From NCBI GenBank assembly GCA_964057225.1, contig OZ059896.1, positions 21,944,501-22,008,500 of the forward strand: a DNA stretch of 64,000 nucleotides. Direction: 5' to 3'. Positions 24,681 to 36,855 of the stretch are shown in pieces. A program made the translations under genes and the position numbers. This DNA comes from Auanema rhodensis. Its lineage: Eukaryota > Nematoda > Chromadorea > Rhabditida > Rhabditidae. Below the pieces are notes generated by a model. That model had not been told where the DNA came from, searched no databases, and saw only the letters and a program-made list of their open reading frames with translations. Every line of letters begins with the position of its first letter. The stretch's first letter is position 1.

Positions 24681-27600
24681 AATGTAGTATAGTGCATTCG
24701 ATGCGGATTTTCAAGCTGCGTCGATCTGTGTTATCAGATTTGCGCTAGCTTAAAAATTCACCGAGATATCAACTGATATAAGTTCACACTTATATCCTCG
24801 ATTTTCACCCTGAAGAATTAATTTTTTCGTCGAATAACATTGTCCATCGTCTTTGCTTTGAAAAAAAGAATCTAAAAACATCTACTTTTTGCTAAATTAT
24901 TTTGAAATTTTTCGAAAAAATTTTTGTCAAAATGTTTTTGGAAGCAATGTTGAGTGTACATGGAAACTCAACATACACTAATGCATCAGGTTTCAAACGA
25001 TCATAACTAATTTTTGTATTAAGCGTTTCTCAATGTAGTATAGTGCATTCGATGCGGATTTTTAAGCTGCGTCGATCTGTGTTATCAGATTTGCGCTAGC
25101 TTAAAAATGCACCGAGATATCAACTGATATAAGTTCACACTTATATCCTCGATTTTCACCCTGAAGAATTAATTTTTTCGTCGAATAACATTGTCCATCG
25201 TCTTTGCTTTGAAAAAAGGAATCTAAAAACATCTACTTTTTGCTAAATTATTTTGAAATTTTTCGAAAAAATTTTTGTCAAAATGTTTTTGGAAGCAATG
25301 TTGAGTGTACATGGAAACTCAACATACACTAATGCATCATGTTTCAAACGATCATAACTAATTTTTGTATTAAGCGTTTCTCAATGTAGTATAGTGCATT
25401 CGATGCGGATTTTTAAGCTGCGTCGATCTGTGTTATCAGATTTGCGCTAGCTTAAAAATGCACCGAGATATCAACTGATATAAGTTCACACTTATATCCT
25501 CGATTTTCACCCTGAAGAATTAATTTTTTCGTTGAATAACATTGTCCATCGTCTTTGCTTTGAAAAAAGGAATCTAAAAACATCTACTTTTTGCTAAATT
25601 ATTTTGAAATTTTTCGAAAAAAGTTTTGTCAAAATGTTTTTGGAAACAATGTTGAGTGTACATGGAAACTCAACATACACTAATGCATCATTTTTCGAAC
25701 GATCATAACTAATTTCTGTATTAAGCGTTTCTCAATGTAGTATAGTGCATTCGATGCGGATTTTTAAGCTGCGTCGATCTGTGTTATCAGATTTGCGCTA
25801 GCTTAAAAATGCACCGAGATATCAACTGATATAAGTTCACACTTATATCCTCGATTTTCACCCTGAAGAATTAATTTTTTCGTCGAATAACATTGTCCAT
25901 CGTCTTTGCTTTGAAAAAAAGAATCTAAAAACATCTACTTTTTGCTAAATTATTTTGAAATTTTTCGAAAAAATTTTTGTCAAAATGTTTTTGGAAGCAA
26001 TGTTGAGTGTACATGGAAACTCAACATACACTAATGCATCATTTTTCAAACGATCATAACTAATTTTTGTATTAAGCGTTTCTCAATGTAGTATAGTGCA
26101 TTCGATGCGGATTTTTAAGCTGCGTCGATCTGTGTTATCAGATTTGCGCTAGCTTAAAAATGCACCGAGATATCAACTGATATAAGTTCACACTTATATC
26201 CTCGATTTTCACCCTGAAGAATTAATTTTTTCGTTGAATAACAATGTCCATCGTCTTTGCCTCGAAAAAAGGAATCTAAAAACATCTACTTTTTGCTAAA
26301 TTATTTTGAAATTTTTCGAAAAAATTTTTGTCAAAATGTTTTTGGAAGCAATGTTGAGTGTACATGGAAACTCAACATACACTAATGCATCATTTTTCAA
26401 ACGATCATAACTAATTTTTGTATTAAGCGTTTCTCAATGTAGTATAGTGCATTCGATGCGGATTTTCAAGCTGCGTCGATCTGTGTTATCAGATTTGCGC
26501 TAGCTTAAAAATGCACCGAGATATCAACTGATATAAGTTCACACTTATATCCTCGATTTTCACCCTGAAGAATTAATTTTTTCGTCGAATAACATTGTCC
26601 ATCGTCTTTGCTTTGAAAAAAAGAATCTAAAAACATCTACTTTTTGCTAAATTATTTTGAAATTTTTCGAAAAAATTTTTGTCAAAATGTTTTTGGAAGC
26701 AATGTTGAGTGTACATGGAAACTCAACATACACTAATGCATCATGTTTCAAACGATCATAACTAATTTTTGTATTAAGCGTTTCTCAATGTAGTATAGTG
26801 CATTCGATGCGGATTTTTAAGCTGCGTCGATCTGTGTTATCAGATTTGCGCTAGCTTAAAAATGCACCGAGATATCAACTGATATAAGTTCACACTTATA
26901 TCCTCGATTTTCACCCTGAAGAATTAATTTTTTCGTCGAATAACATTGTCCATCGTCTTTGCTTTGAAAAAAGGAATCTAAAAACATCTACTTTTTGCTA
27001 AATTATTTTGAAATTTTTCGAAAAAATTTTTGTCAAAATGTTTTTGGAAGCAATGTTGAGTGTACATGGAAACTCAACATACACTAATGCATCATGTTTC
27101 AAACGATCATAACTAATTTTTGTATTAAGCGTTTCTCAATGTAGTATAGTGCATTCGATGCGGATTTTTAAGCTGCGTCGATCTGTGTTATCAGATTTGC
27201 GCTAGCTTAAAAATGCACCGAGATATCAACTGATATAAGTTCACACTTATATCCTCGATTTTCACCCTGAAGAATTAATTTTTTCGTCGAATAACATTGT
27301 CCATCGTCTTTGCTTTGAAAAAAAGAATCTAAAAACATCTACTTTTTGCTAAATTATTTTGAAATTTTTCGAAAAAATTTTTGTCAAAATGTTTTTGGAA
27401 GCAATGTTGAGTGTACATGGAAACTCAACATACACTAATGCATCATGTTTCAAACGATCATAACTAATTTTTGTATTAAGCGTTTCTCAATGTAGTATAG
27501 TGCATTCGATGCGGATTTTTAAGCTGCGTCGATCTGTGTTATCAGATTTGCGCTAGCTTAAAAATGCACCGAGATATCAACTGATATAAGTTCACACTTA

Positions 27601-29133
27601 TATCCTCGATTTTCACCCTGAAGAATTAATTTTTTCGTCGAATAACATTGTCCATCGTCTTTGCTTTGAAAAAAGGAATCTAAAAACATCTACTTTTTGC
27701 TAAATTATTTTGAAATTTTTCGAAAAAATTTTTGTCAAAATGTTTTTGGAAGCAATGTTGAGTGTACATGGAAACTCAACATACACTAATGCATCATGTT
27801 TCAAACGATCATAACTAATTTTTGTATTAAGCGTTTCTCAATGTAGTATAGTGCATTCGATGCGGATTTTTAAGCTGCGTCGATCTGTGTTATCAGATTT
27901 GCGCTTGCTTAAAAATGCACCGAGATATCAACTGATATAAGTTCACACTTATATCCTCGATTTTCACCCTGAAGAATTAATTTTTTCGTTGAATAACATT
28001 GTCCATCGTCTTTGCTTTGAAAAAAGGAATCTAAAAACATCTACTTTTTGCTAAATTATTTTGAAATTTTTCGAAAAAAGTTTTGTCAAAATGTTTTTGG
28101 AAACAATGTTGAGTGTACATGGAAACTCAACATACACTAATGCATCATTTTTCGAACGATCATAACTAATTTCTGTATTAAGCGTTTCTCAATGTAGTAT
28201 AGTGCATTCGATGCGGATTTTTAAGCTGCGTCGATCTGTGTTATCAGATTTGCGCTAGCTTAAAAATGCACCGAGATATCAACTGATATAAGTTCACACT
28301 TATATCCTCGATTTTCACCCTGAAGAATTAATTTTTTCGTCGAATAACATTGTCCATCGTCTTTGCTTTGAAAAAAGGAATCTAAAAACATCTACTTTTT
28401 GCTAAATTATTTTGAAATTTTTCGAAAAAATTTTTGTCAAAATGTTTTTGGAAGCAATGTTGAGTGTACATGGAAACTCAACATACACTAATGCATCATT
28501 TTTCAAACGATCATAACTAATTTTTGTATTAAGCGTTTCTCAATGTAGTATAGTGCATTCGATGCGGATTTTTAAGCTGCGTCGATCTGTGTTATCAGAT
28601 TTGCGCTAGCTTAAAAATGCACCGAGATATCAACTGATATAAGTTCACACTTATATCCTCGATTTTCACCCTGAAGAATTAATTTTTTCGTCGAATAACA
28701 TTGTCCATCGTCTTTGCTTTGAAAAAAAGAATCTAAAAACATCTACTTTTTGCTAAATTATTCTGAAATTTTTCGAAAAAATTTTTGTCAAAATGTTTTT
28801 GGAAGCAATGTTGAGTGTACATGGAAACTCAACATACACTAATGCATCATTTTTCAAACGATCATAACTAATTTCTGTATTAAGCGTTTCTCAATGTAGT
28901 ATAGTGCATTCGATGCGGATTTTTAAGCTGCGTCGATCTGTGTTATCAGATTTGCGCTAGCTTAAAAATGCACCGAGATATCAACTGATATAAGTTCACA
29001 CTTGTATCCTCGATTTTCACCCTGAAGAATTAATTTTTTCGTCGAATAACATTGTCCATCGTCTTTGCTTTGAAAAAAGGAATCTAAAAACATCTACTTT
29101 TTGCTAAATTATTTTGAAATTTTTCGAAAAAAT
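24681..29133. repeat. Right-block tail monomers
   Basis: m71 to m83, homologous in order to m21/m31 through m42: TTTTCAAGCTG with AAATTCACC (24711), GCATCAGGTTTC (about 24,987), CGAACG with GAAAAAAGTTTTG (25623), then GTCGAAT-type monomers, ATTCTGAAA (28762) and CTTGTATCC (29002). A second GAAAAAAGTTTTG/CGAACG monomer at 28080 sits 2457 bp (seven monomers) after the first and has no counterpart in the left tail, indicating a further internal exchange. m80 carries CGCTTGCTT (27,901), which breaks one pair of the 51-nt stem-loop. Confidence 0.75.
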
Positions 29134-31239
29134 TTTTGTCAAAATGTTTTTGGAAACAATGTTGAGTGTACATGGAAACTCAACATACACTAATGCATCA
29201 TGTTTCAAACAATCATAACTAATTTTTGTATTAAGCGTTTCTCAATGTAGTATAGTGCATTCAATGCGGATTTTTAAGCTGCGTCGATCTGTGTTATCAG
29301 ATTTGCGCTAGCTTAAAAATGCACCGAGATATCAACTGATATCTGTTCACACTTATATCCTCGATTTTCACCCTGAAGAATTATTTTTTTCGTTGAATAA
29401 CATCGTCCATCGTCTTTGCCTTGAAAAAAGGAATCTAAAAAAATCTACTTTTTGCTAAATTATTTTGAAATTTTTCGAAAAAATTTTTGTCAAAATGTTT
29501 TTGGAAGCAATGTTGAGTGTACATGGAAACTCAACATACACTAATGCATCATTTTTCAAACGATCATAACTAATTTTTGTATTAAGCGTTTCTCAATGTA
29601 GTATAGTGCATTCGATGCGGATTTTTAAGATGCGTCGATCTGTGTTATCAGATTTGCGCTAGCTTAAAAATGCACCGAGATATCAACTGATATAAGTTCA
29701 CACTTATATCCTCGATTTTCACCCTGAAGAATTAATTTTTTCGTTGAATAACAATGTCCATCGTCTTTGCCTTGAAAAAAGGAATCTAAAAACATCTACT
29801 TTTTGCTAAATTATTTTGAAATTTTTCGAAAAAATTTTTGTCAAAATGTTTTTGGAAGCAATGTTGAGTGTACATGGAAACTCAACATACACTAATGCAT
29901 CATTTTTCAAACGATCATAACTAATTTTTGTATTAAGCGTTTCTCAATGTAGTATAGTGCATTCGATGCGGATTTTTAAGCTGCGTCGATCTGTGTTATC
30001 AGATTTGCGCTAGCTTAAAAATGCACCGAGATATCAACTGATATAAGTTCACACTTATATCCTCGATTTTCACCCTGAAGAATTAATTTTTTCGTTGAAT
30101 AACATTGTCCATCGTCTTTGCTTTGGAAAAAGGAATCTAAAAACATCTACTTTTTGCTAAATTATTTTGAAATTTTTCGAAAACATTTTTGTCAAAATGT
30201 TTTTGGAAACAATGTTGAGTGTACATGGAAACTCAACATACACTAATGCATCATTTTTCAAACGATCATAACTAATTTTTGTATTAAGCGTTTCTCAATG
30301 TAGTATAGTGCATTCGATGCGGATTTTTAAGCTGCGTCGATCTGTGTTATCAGATTTGCGCTAGCTTAAAAATGCACCGAGATATCAACTGATATAAGTT
30401 CACACTTATATCCTCGATTTTCACCCTGAAGAATTAATTTTTTCGTTGAATAACAATGTCCATCGTCTTTGCCTTGAAAAAAGGAATCTAAAAACATCTA
30501 CTTTTTGCTAAATTATTTTGAAATTTTTCGAAAAAATTTTTGTCAAAATGTTTTTGGAAGCAATGTTGAGTGTACATGGAAACTCAACATACACTAATGC
30601 ATCATTTTTCAAACGATCATAACTAATTTTTGTATTAAGCGTTTCTCAATGTAGTATAGTGCATTCGATGCGGATTTTTAAGCTGCGTCGATCTGTGTTA
30701 TCAGATTTGCGCTAGCTTAAAAATGCACCGAGATATCAACTGATATAAGTTCACACTTATATCCTCGATTTTCACCCTGAAGAATTAATTTTTTCGTTGA
30801 ATAACATTGTCCATCGTCTTTGCTTTGAAAAAAGGAATCTAAAAACATCTACTTTTTGCTAAATTATTTTGAAATTTTTCGAAAAAATTTTTGTCAAAAT
30901 GTTTTTGGAAGCAATGTTGAGTGTACATGGAAACTCAACATACACTAATGCATCATTTTTCAAACGATCATAACTAATTTTTGTATTAAGCGTTTCTCAA
31001 TGTAGTATAGTGCATTCGATGCGGATTTTTAAGCTGCGTCGATCTGTGTTATCAGATTTGCGCTAGCTTAAAAACGCACCGAGATATCAACTGATATAAG
31101 TTCACACTTATATCCTCGATTTTCACCCTGAAGAATTAATTTTTTCGTTGAATAACATTGTCCATCGTCTTTGCTTTGAAAAAAGGAATCTAAAAACATC
31201 TACTTTTTGCTAAATTATTTTGAAATTTTTCGAAAAAAT
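29134..31239. repeat. Six-monomer tandem duplication, copy 1 (2106 bp)
   Basis: m84 to m89. Private markers repeated 2106 bp later: CAAACAATC and TCAATGCGG (29261/31367), CATCGTCC and AAAAAAATCTAC, TTTAAGATGCG (about 29,629), TTTGGAAAAAGG (30125/32231) and AAAACGCACC (31075/33181). m84 is a CT210/T251 monomer that also has A at M23. Confidence 0.9.
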
Positions 31240-33345
31240 TTTTGTCAAAATGTTTTTGGAAACAATGTTGAGTGTACATGGAAACTCAACATACACTAAT
31301 GCATCATGTTTCAAACAATCATAACTAATTTTTGTATTAAGCGTTTCTCAATGTAGTATAGTGCATTCAATGCGGATTTTTAAGCTGCGTCGATCTGTGT
31401 TATCAGATTTGCGCTAGCTTAAAAATGCACCGAGATATCAACTGATATCTGTTCACACTTATATCCTCGATTTTCACCCTGAAGAATTATTTTTTTCGTT
31501 GAATAACATCGTCCATCGTCTTTGCCTTGAAAAAAGGAATCTAAAAAAATCTACTTTTTGCTAAATTATTTTGAAATTTTTCGAAAAAATTTTTGTCAAA
31601 ATGTTTTTGGAAGCAATGTTGAGTGTACATGGAAACTCAACATACACTAATGCATCATTTTTCAAACGATCATAACTAATTTTTGTATTAAGCGTTTCTC
31701 AATGTAGTATAGTGCATTCGATGCGGATTTTTAAGATGCGTCGATCTGTGTTATCAGATTTGCGCTAGCTTAAAAATGCACCGAGATATCAACTGATATA
31801 AGTTCACACTTATATCCTCGATTTTCACCCTGAAGAATTAATTTTTTCGTTGAATAACAATGTCCATCGTCTTTGCCTTGAAAAAAGGAATCTAAAAACA
31901 TCTACTTTTTGCTAAATTATTTTGAAATTTTTCGAAAAAATTTTTGTCAAAATGTTTTTGGAAGCAATGTTGAGTGTACATGGAAACTCAACATACACTA
32001 ATGCATCATTTTTCAAACGATCATAACTAATTTTTGTATTAAGCGTTTCTCAATGTAGTATAGTGCATTCGATGCGAATTTTTAAGCTGCGTCGATCTGT
32101 GTTATCAGATTTGCGCTAGCTTAAAAATGCACCGAGATATCAACTGATATAAGTTCACACTTATATCCTCGATTTTCACCCTGAAGAATTAATTTTTTCG
32201 TTGAATAACATTGTCCATCGTCTTTGCTTTGGAAAAAGGAATCTAAAAACATCTACTTTTTGCTAAATTATTTTGAAATTTTTCGAAAACATTTTTGTCA
32301 AAATGTTTTTGGAAACAATGTTGAGTGTACATGGAAACTCAACATACACTAATGCATCATTTTTCAAACGATCATAACTAATTTTTGTATTACGCGTTTC
32401 TCAATGTAGTATAGTGCATTCGATGCGGATTTTTAAGCTGCGTCGATCTGTGTTATCAGATTTGCGCTAGCTTAAAAATGCACCGAGATATCAACTGATA
32501 TAAGTTCACACTTATATCCTCGATTTTCACCCTGAAGAATTAATTTTTTCGTTGAATAACAATGTCCATCGTCTTTGCCTTGAAAAAAGGAATCTAAAAA
32601 CATCTACTTTTTGCTAAATTATTTTGAAATTTTTCGAAAAAATTTTTGTCAAAATGTTTTTGGAAGCAATGTTGAGTGTACATGGAAACTCAACATACAC
32701 TAATGCATCATTTTTCAAACGATCATAACTAATTTTTGTATTAAGCGTTTCTCAATGTAGTATAGTGCATTCGATGCGGATTTTTAAGCTGCGTCGATCT
32801 GTGTTATCAGATTTGCGCTAGCTTAAAAATGCACCGAGATATCAACTGATATAAGTTCACACTTATATCCTCGATTTTCACCCTGAAGAATTAATTTTTT
32901 CGTTGAATAACATTGTCCATCGTCTTTGCTTTGAAAAAAGGAATCTAAAAACATCTACTTTTTGCTAAATTATTTTGAAATTTTTCGAAAAAATTTTTGT
33001 CAAAATGTTTTTGGAAGCAATGTTGAGTGTACATGGAAACTCAACATACACTAATGCATCATTTTTCAAACGATCATAACTAATTTTTGTATTAAGCGTT
33101 TCTCAATGTAGTATAGTGCATTCGATGCGGATTTTTAAGCTGCGTCGATCTGTGTTATCAGATTTGCGCTAGCTTAAAAACGCACCGAGATATCAACTGA
33201 TATAAGTTCACACTTATATCCTCGATTTTCACCCTGAAGAATTAATTTTTTCGTTGAATAACATTGTCCATCGTCTTTGCTTTGAAAAAAGGAATCTAAA
33301 AACATCTACTTTTTGCTAAATTATTTTGAAATTTTTCGAAAAAAT
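31240..33345. repeat. Six-monomer tandem duplication, copy 2 (2106 bp)
   Basis: m90 to m95, almost identical to copy 1. Differences I noticed are ATGCGAATTT (about 32,075) and ATTACGCGTTTC (about 32,392). m90 is the last CT210 monomer in the window (31,449-31,450). Confidence 0.9.
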
Positions 33346-36300
33346 TTTTGTCAAAATGTTTTTGGAAACAATGTTGAGTGTACATGGAAACTCAACATAC
33401 ACTAATGCATCATTTTTCAAACGATCATAACTAATTTCTGTATTAAGCGTTTCTCAATGTAGTATAGTGCATTCGATGCGGATTTTTAAGCTGCGTCGAT
33501 CTGTGTTATCAGATTTGCGCTAGCTTAAAAATGCACCGAGATATCAACTGATATTAGTTCACACTTATATCCTCGATTTTCACCCTGAAGAATTAATTTT
33601 TTCGTTGAATAACAATGTCCATCGTCTTTGCCTTGAAAAAAGGAATCTAAAAACATCTACTTTTTGCTAAATTATTTTGAAATTTTTCGAAAAAATTTTT
33701 GTCAAAATGTTTTTGGAAGCAATGTTGAGTGTACATGGAAACTCAACATACACTAATGCATCATTTTTCAAACGATCATAACTAATTTTTGTATTAAGCG
33801 TTTCTCAATGTAGTATAGTGCATTCGATGCGGATTTTTAAGCTGCGTCGATCTGTGTTATCAGATTTGCGCTAGCTTAAAAATGCACCGAGATATCAACT
33901 GATATAAGTTCACACTTATATCCTCGATTTTCACCCTGAAGAATTAATTTTTTCGTTGAATAACAATGTCCATCGTCTTTGCCTTGAAAAAAGGAATCTA
34001 AAAACATCTACTTTTTGCTAAATTATTTTGAAATTTTTCGAAAAAATTTTTGTCAAAATGTTTTTGGAAGCAATGTTGAGTGTACATGGAAACTCAACAT
34101 ACACTAATGCATCATGTTTCAAACGATCATAACTAATTTTTGTATTAAGCGTTTCTCAAGGTAGTATAGTGCATTCGATGCGGATTTTTAAGCTGCGTCG
34201 ATCTGTGTTATCAGATTTGCGCTAGCTTAAAAATGCACCGAGATATCAACTGATATAAGTTCACACTTATATCCTCGATTTTCACCCTGAAGAATTAATT
34301 TTTTCGTTGAATAACATTGTCCATCGTCTTTGCTTTGAAAAAAGGAATCTAAAAACATCTACTTTTTGCTAAATTATTTTGAAATTTTTCGAAAAAATTT
34401 TTGTCAAAATGTTTTTGGAAGCAATGTTGAGTGTACATGGAAACTCAACATACACTAATGCATCATGTTTCAAACGATCATAACTAATTTTTGTATTAAG
34501 CGTTTCTCAAGGTAGTATAGTGCATTCGATGCGGATTTTTAAGCTGCGTCGATCTGTGTTATCAGATTTGCGCTAGCTTAAAAATGCACCGAGATATCAA
34601 CTGATATAAGTTCACACTTATATCCTTGATTTTCACCCTGAAGAATTAATTTTTTCGTTGAATAACAATGTCCATCGTCTTTGCCTTGAAAAAAGGAATC
34701 TAAAAACATCTACTTTTTGCTAAATTATTTTGAAATTTTTCGAAAAAATTTTTGTCAAAATGTTTTTGGAAGCAATGTTGAGTGTACATGGAAACTCAAC
34801 ATACACTAATGCATCATTTTTTAAACGATCATAACTAATTTTTGTATTAAGCGTTTCTCAATGTAGTATAGTGCATTCGATGCGGATTTTTAAGCTGCGT
34901 CGATCTGTGTTATCAGATTTGCGCTAGCTTAAAAATGCACCGAGATATCAACTGATATAAGTTCACACTTATATCCTCGATTTTCACCCTGAAGAATTAA
35001 TTTTTTCGTCGAATAACATTGTCCATCGTCTTTGCTTTGAAAAAAGGAATCTAAAAACATCTACTTTTTGCTAAATTATTTTGAAATTTTTCGAAAAAAT
35101 TTTTGTCAAAATGTTTTTGGAAGCAATGTTGAGTGTACATGGAAACTCAACATACACTAATGCATCATGTTTCAAACGATCATAACTAATTTTTGTATTA
35201 AGCGTTTCTCAAGGTAGTATAGTGCATTCGATGCGGATTTTTAAGCTGCGTCGATCTGTGTTATCAGATTTGCGCTAGCTTAAAAATGCACCGAGATATC
35301 AACTGATATAAGTTCACACTTATATCCTCGATTTTCACCCTGAAGAATTAATTTTTTCGTCGAATAACATTGTCCATCGTCTTTGCTTTGAAAAAAGGAA
35401 TCTAAAAACATCTACTTTTTGCTAAATTATTTTGAAATTTTTCGAAAAAATTTTTGTCAAAATGTTTTTGGAAGCAATGTTGAGTGTACATGGAAACTCA
35501 ACATACACTAATGCATCATGTTTCAAACGATCATAACTAATTTTTGTATTAAGCGTTTCTCAAGGTAGTATAGTGCATTCGATGCGGATTTTTAAGCTGC
35601 GTCGATCTGTGTTATCAGATTTGCGCTAGCTTAAAAATGCACCGAGATATCAACTGATATAAGTTCACACTTATATCCTTGATTTTCACCCTGAAGAATT
35701 AATTTTTTCGTTGAATAACAATGTCCATCGTCTTTGCCTTGAAAAAAGGAATCTAAAAACATCTACTTTTTGCTAAATTATTTTGAAATTTTTCGAAAAA
35801 ATTTTTGTCAAAATGTTTTTGGAAGCAATGTTGAGTGTACATGGAAACTCAACATACACTAATGCATCATTTTTTAAACGATCATAACTAATTTTTGTAT
35901 TAAGCGTTTCTCAATGTAGTATAGTGCATTCGATGCGGATTTTTAAGCTGCGTCGATCTGTGTTATCAGATTTGCGCTAGCTTAAAAATGCACCGAGATA
36001 TCAACTGATATAAGTTCACACTTATATCCTCGATTTTCACCCTGAAGAATTAATTTTTTCGTCGAATAACATTGTCCATCGTCTTTGCTTTGAAAAAAGG
36101 AATCTAAAAACATCTACTTTTTGCTAAATTATTTTGAAATTTTTCGAAAAAATTTTTGTCAAAATGTTTTTGGAAGCAATGTTGAGTGTACATGGAAACT
36201 CAACATACACTAATGCATCATGTTTCAAACGATCATAACTAATTTTTGTATTAAGCGTTTCTCAAGGTAGTATAGTGCATTCGATGCGGATTTTTAAGCT

Positions 36301-36855
36301 GCGTCGATCTGTGTTATCAGATTTGCGCTAGCTTAAAAATGCACCGAGATATCAACTGATATAAGTTCACACTTATATCCTTGATTTTCACCCTGAAGAA
36401 TTAATTTTTTCGTTGAATAACAATGTCCATCGTCTTTGCCTTGAAAAAAGGAATCTAAAAACATCTACTTTTTGCTAAATTATTTTGAAATTTTTCGAAA
36501 AAATTTTTGTCAAAATGTTTTTGGAAGCAATGTTTAGTGTACATGGAAACTCAACATACACTAATGCATCATTTTTTAAACGATCATAACTAATTTTTGT
36601 ATTAAGCGTTTCTCAATGTAGTATAGTGCATTCGATGCGGATTTTTAAGCTGCGTCGATCTGTGTTATCAGATTTGCGCTAGCTTAAAAATGCACCGAGA
36701 TATCAACTGATATAAGTTCACACTTATATCCTTGATTTTCACCCTGAAGAATTAATTTTTTCGTTGAATAACAATGTCCATCGTCTTTGCCTTGAAAAAA
36801 GGAATCTAAAAACATCTACTTTTTGCTAAATTATTTTGAAATTTTTCGAAAAAAT
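33346..36855. repeat. Transition block and first A/B dimers
   Basis: m96 to m105. m96 has the private GATATTAGTTC (about 33,551). From m98 two types take over. Type B: CATGTTTC, CAAGGTAG, CCTTGAT, GTTGA, CAATG, CCTTG. Type A: CATTTTTTAAACG, CAATGTAG, CCTCGAT, GTCGA, CATTG, CTTTG. The order is B A (m99-100), an intermediate (m101), B A B (m102-104), then m105, an A-left/B-right recombinant with CCTTGAT at 36730. CCTTGAT occurs at 34624, 35677, 36379 and 36730, all whole-monomer steps. Confidence 0.8.
36505..36855. repeat. Hybrid monomer m105 (A-left, B-right)
   Basis: The left part has the private ATGTTTAGTG and TTTTTTAAACG like m106 (a type A monomer with the same private change), while the right part has CCTTGAT (36730), GTTGA, CAATG and CCTTG as in type B. 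m105 and m106 are adjacent and share the private change, so this looks like a one-monomer duplication through unequal exchange between A and B, with the breakpoint between M73 and M229. Confidence 0.75.

Larger units (their letters stand above)
15000..29040. repeat. Large block duplication, right copy
   Basis: Homologue of the left block. It is longer by about five monomers (offset grows from 36 to 41) because the two copies had different internal events: gain of two extra 5-mers (offset 36 to 46), gain of four monomers around 23.2-24.6 kb (46 to 50 relative to 10-mer copy 1, 40 relative to copy 2), absence of the 10-mer duplication, and one further monomer gained near 26-28 kb, where a second GAAAAAAGTTTTG (28080) lies seven monomers after 25623. 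Right limit lies between 29002 and 29078. Confidence 0.83.
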
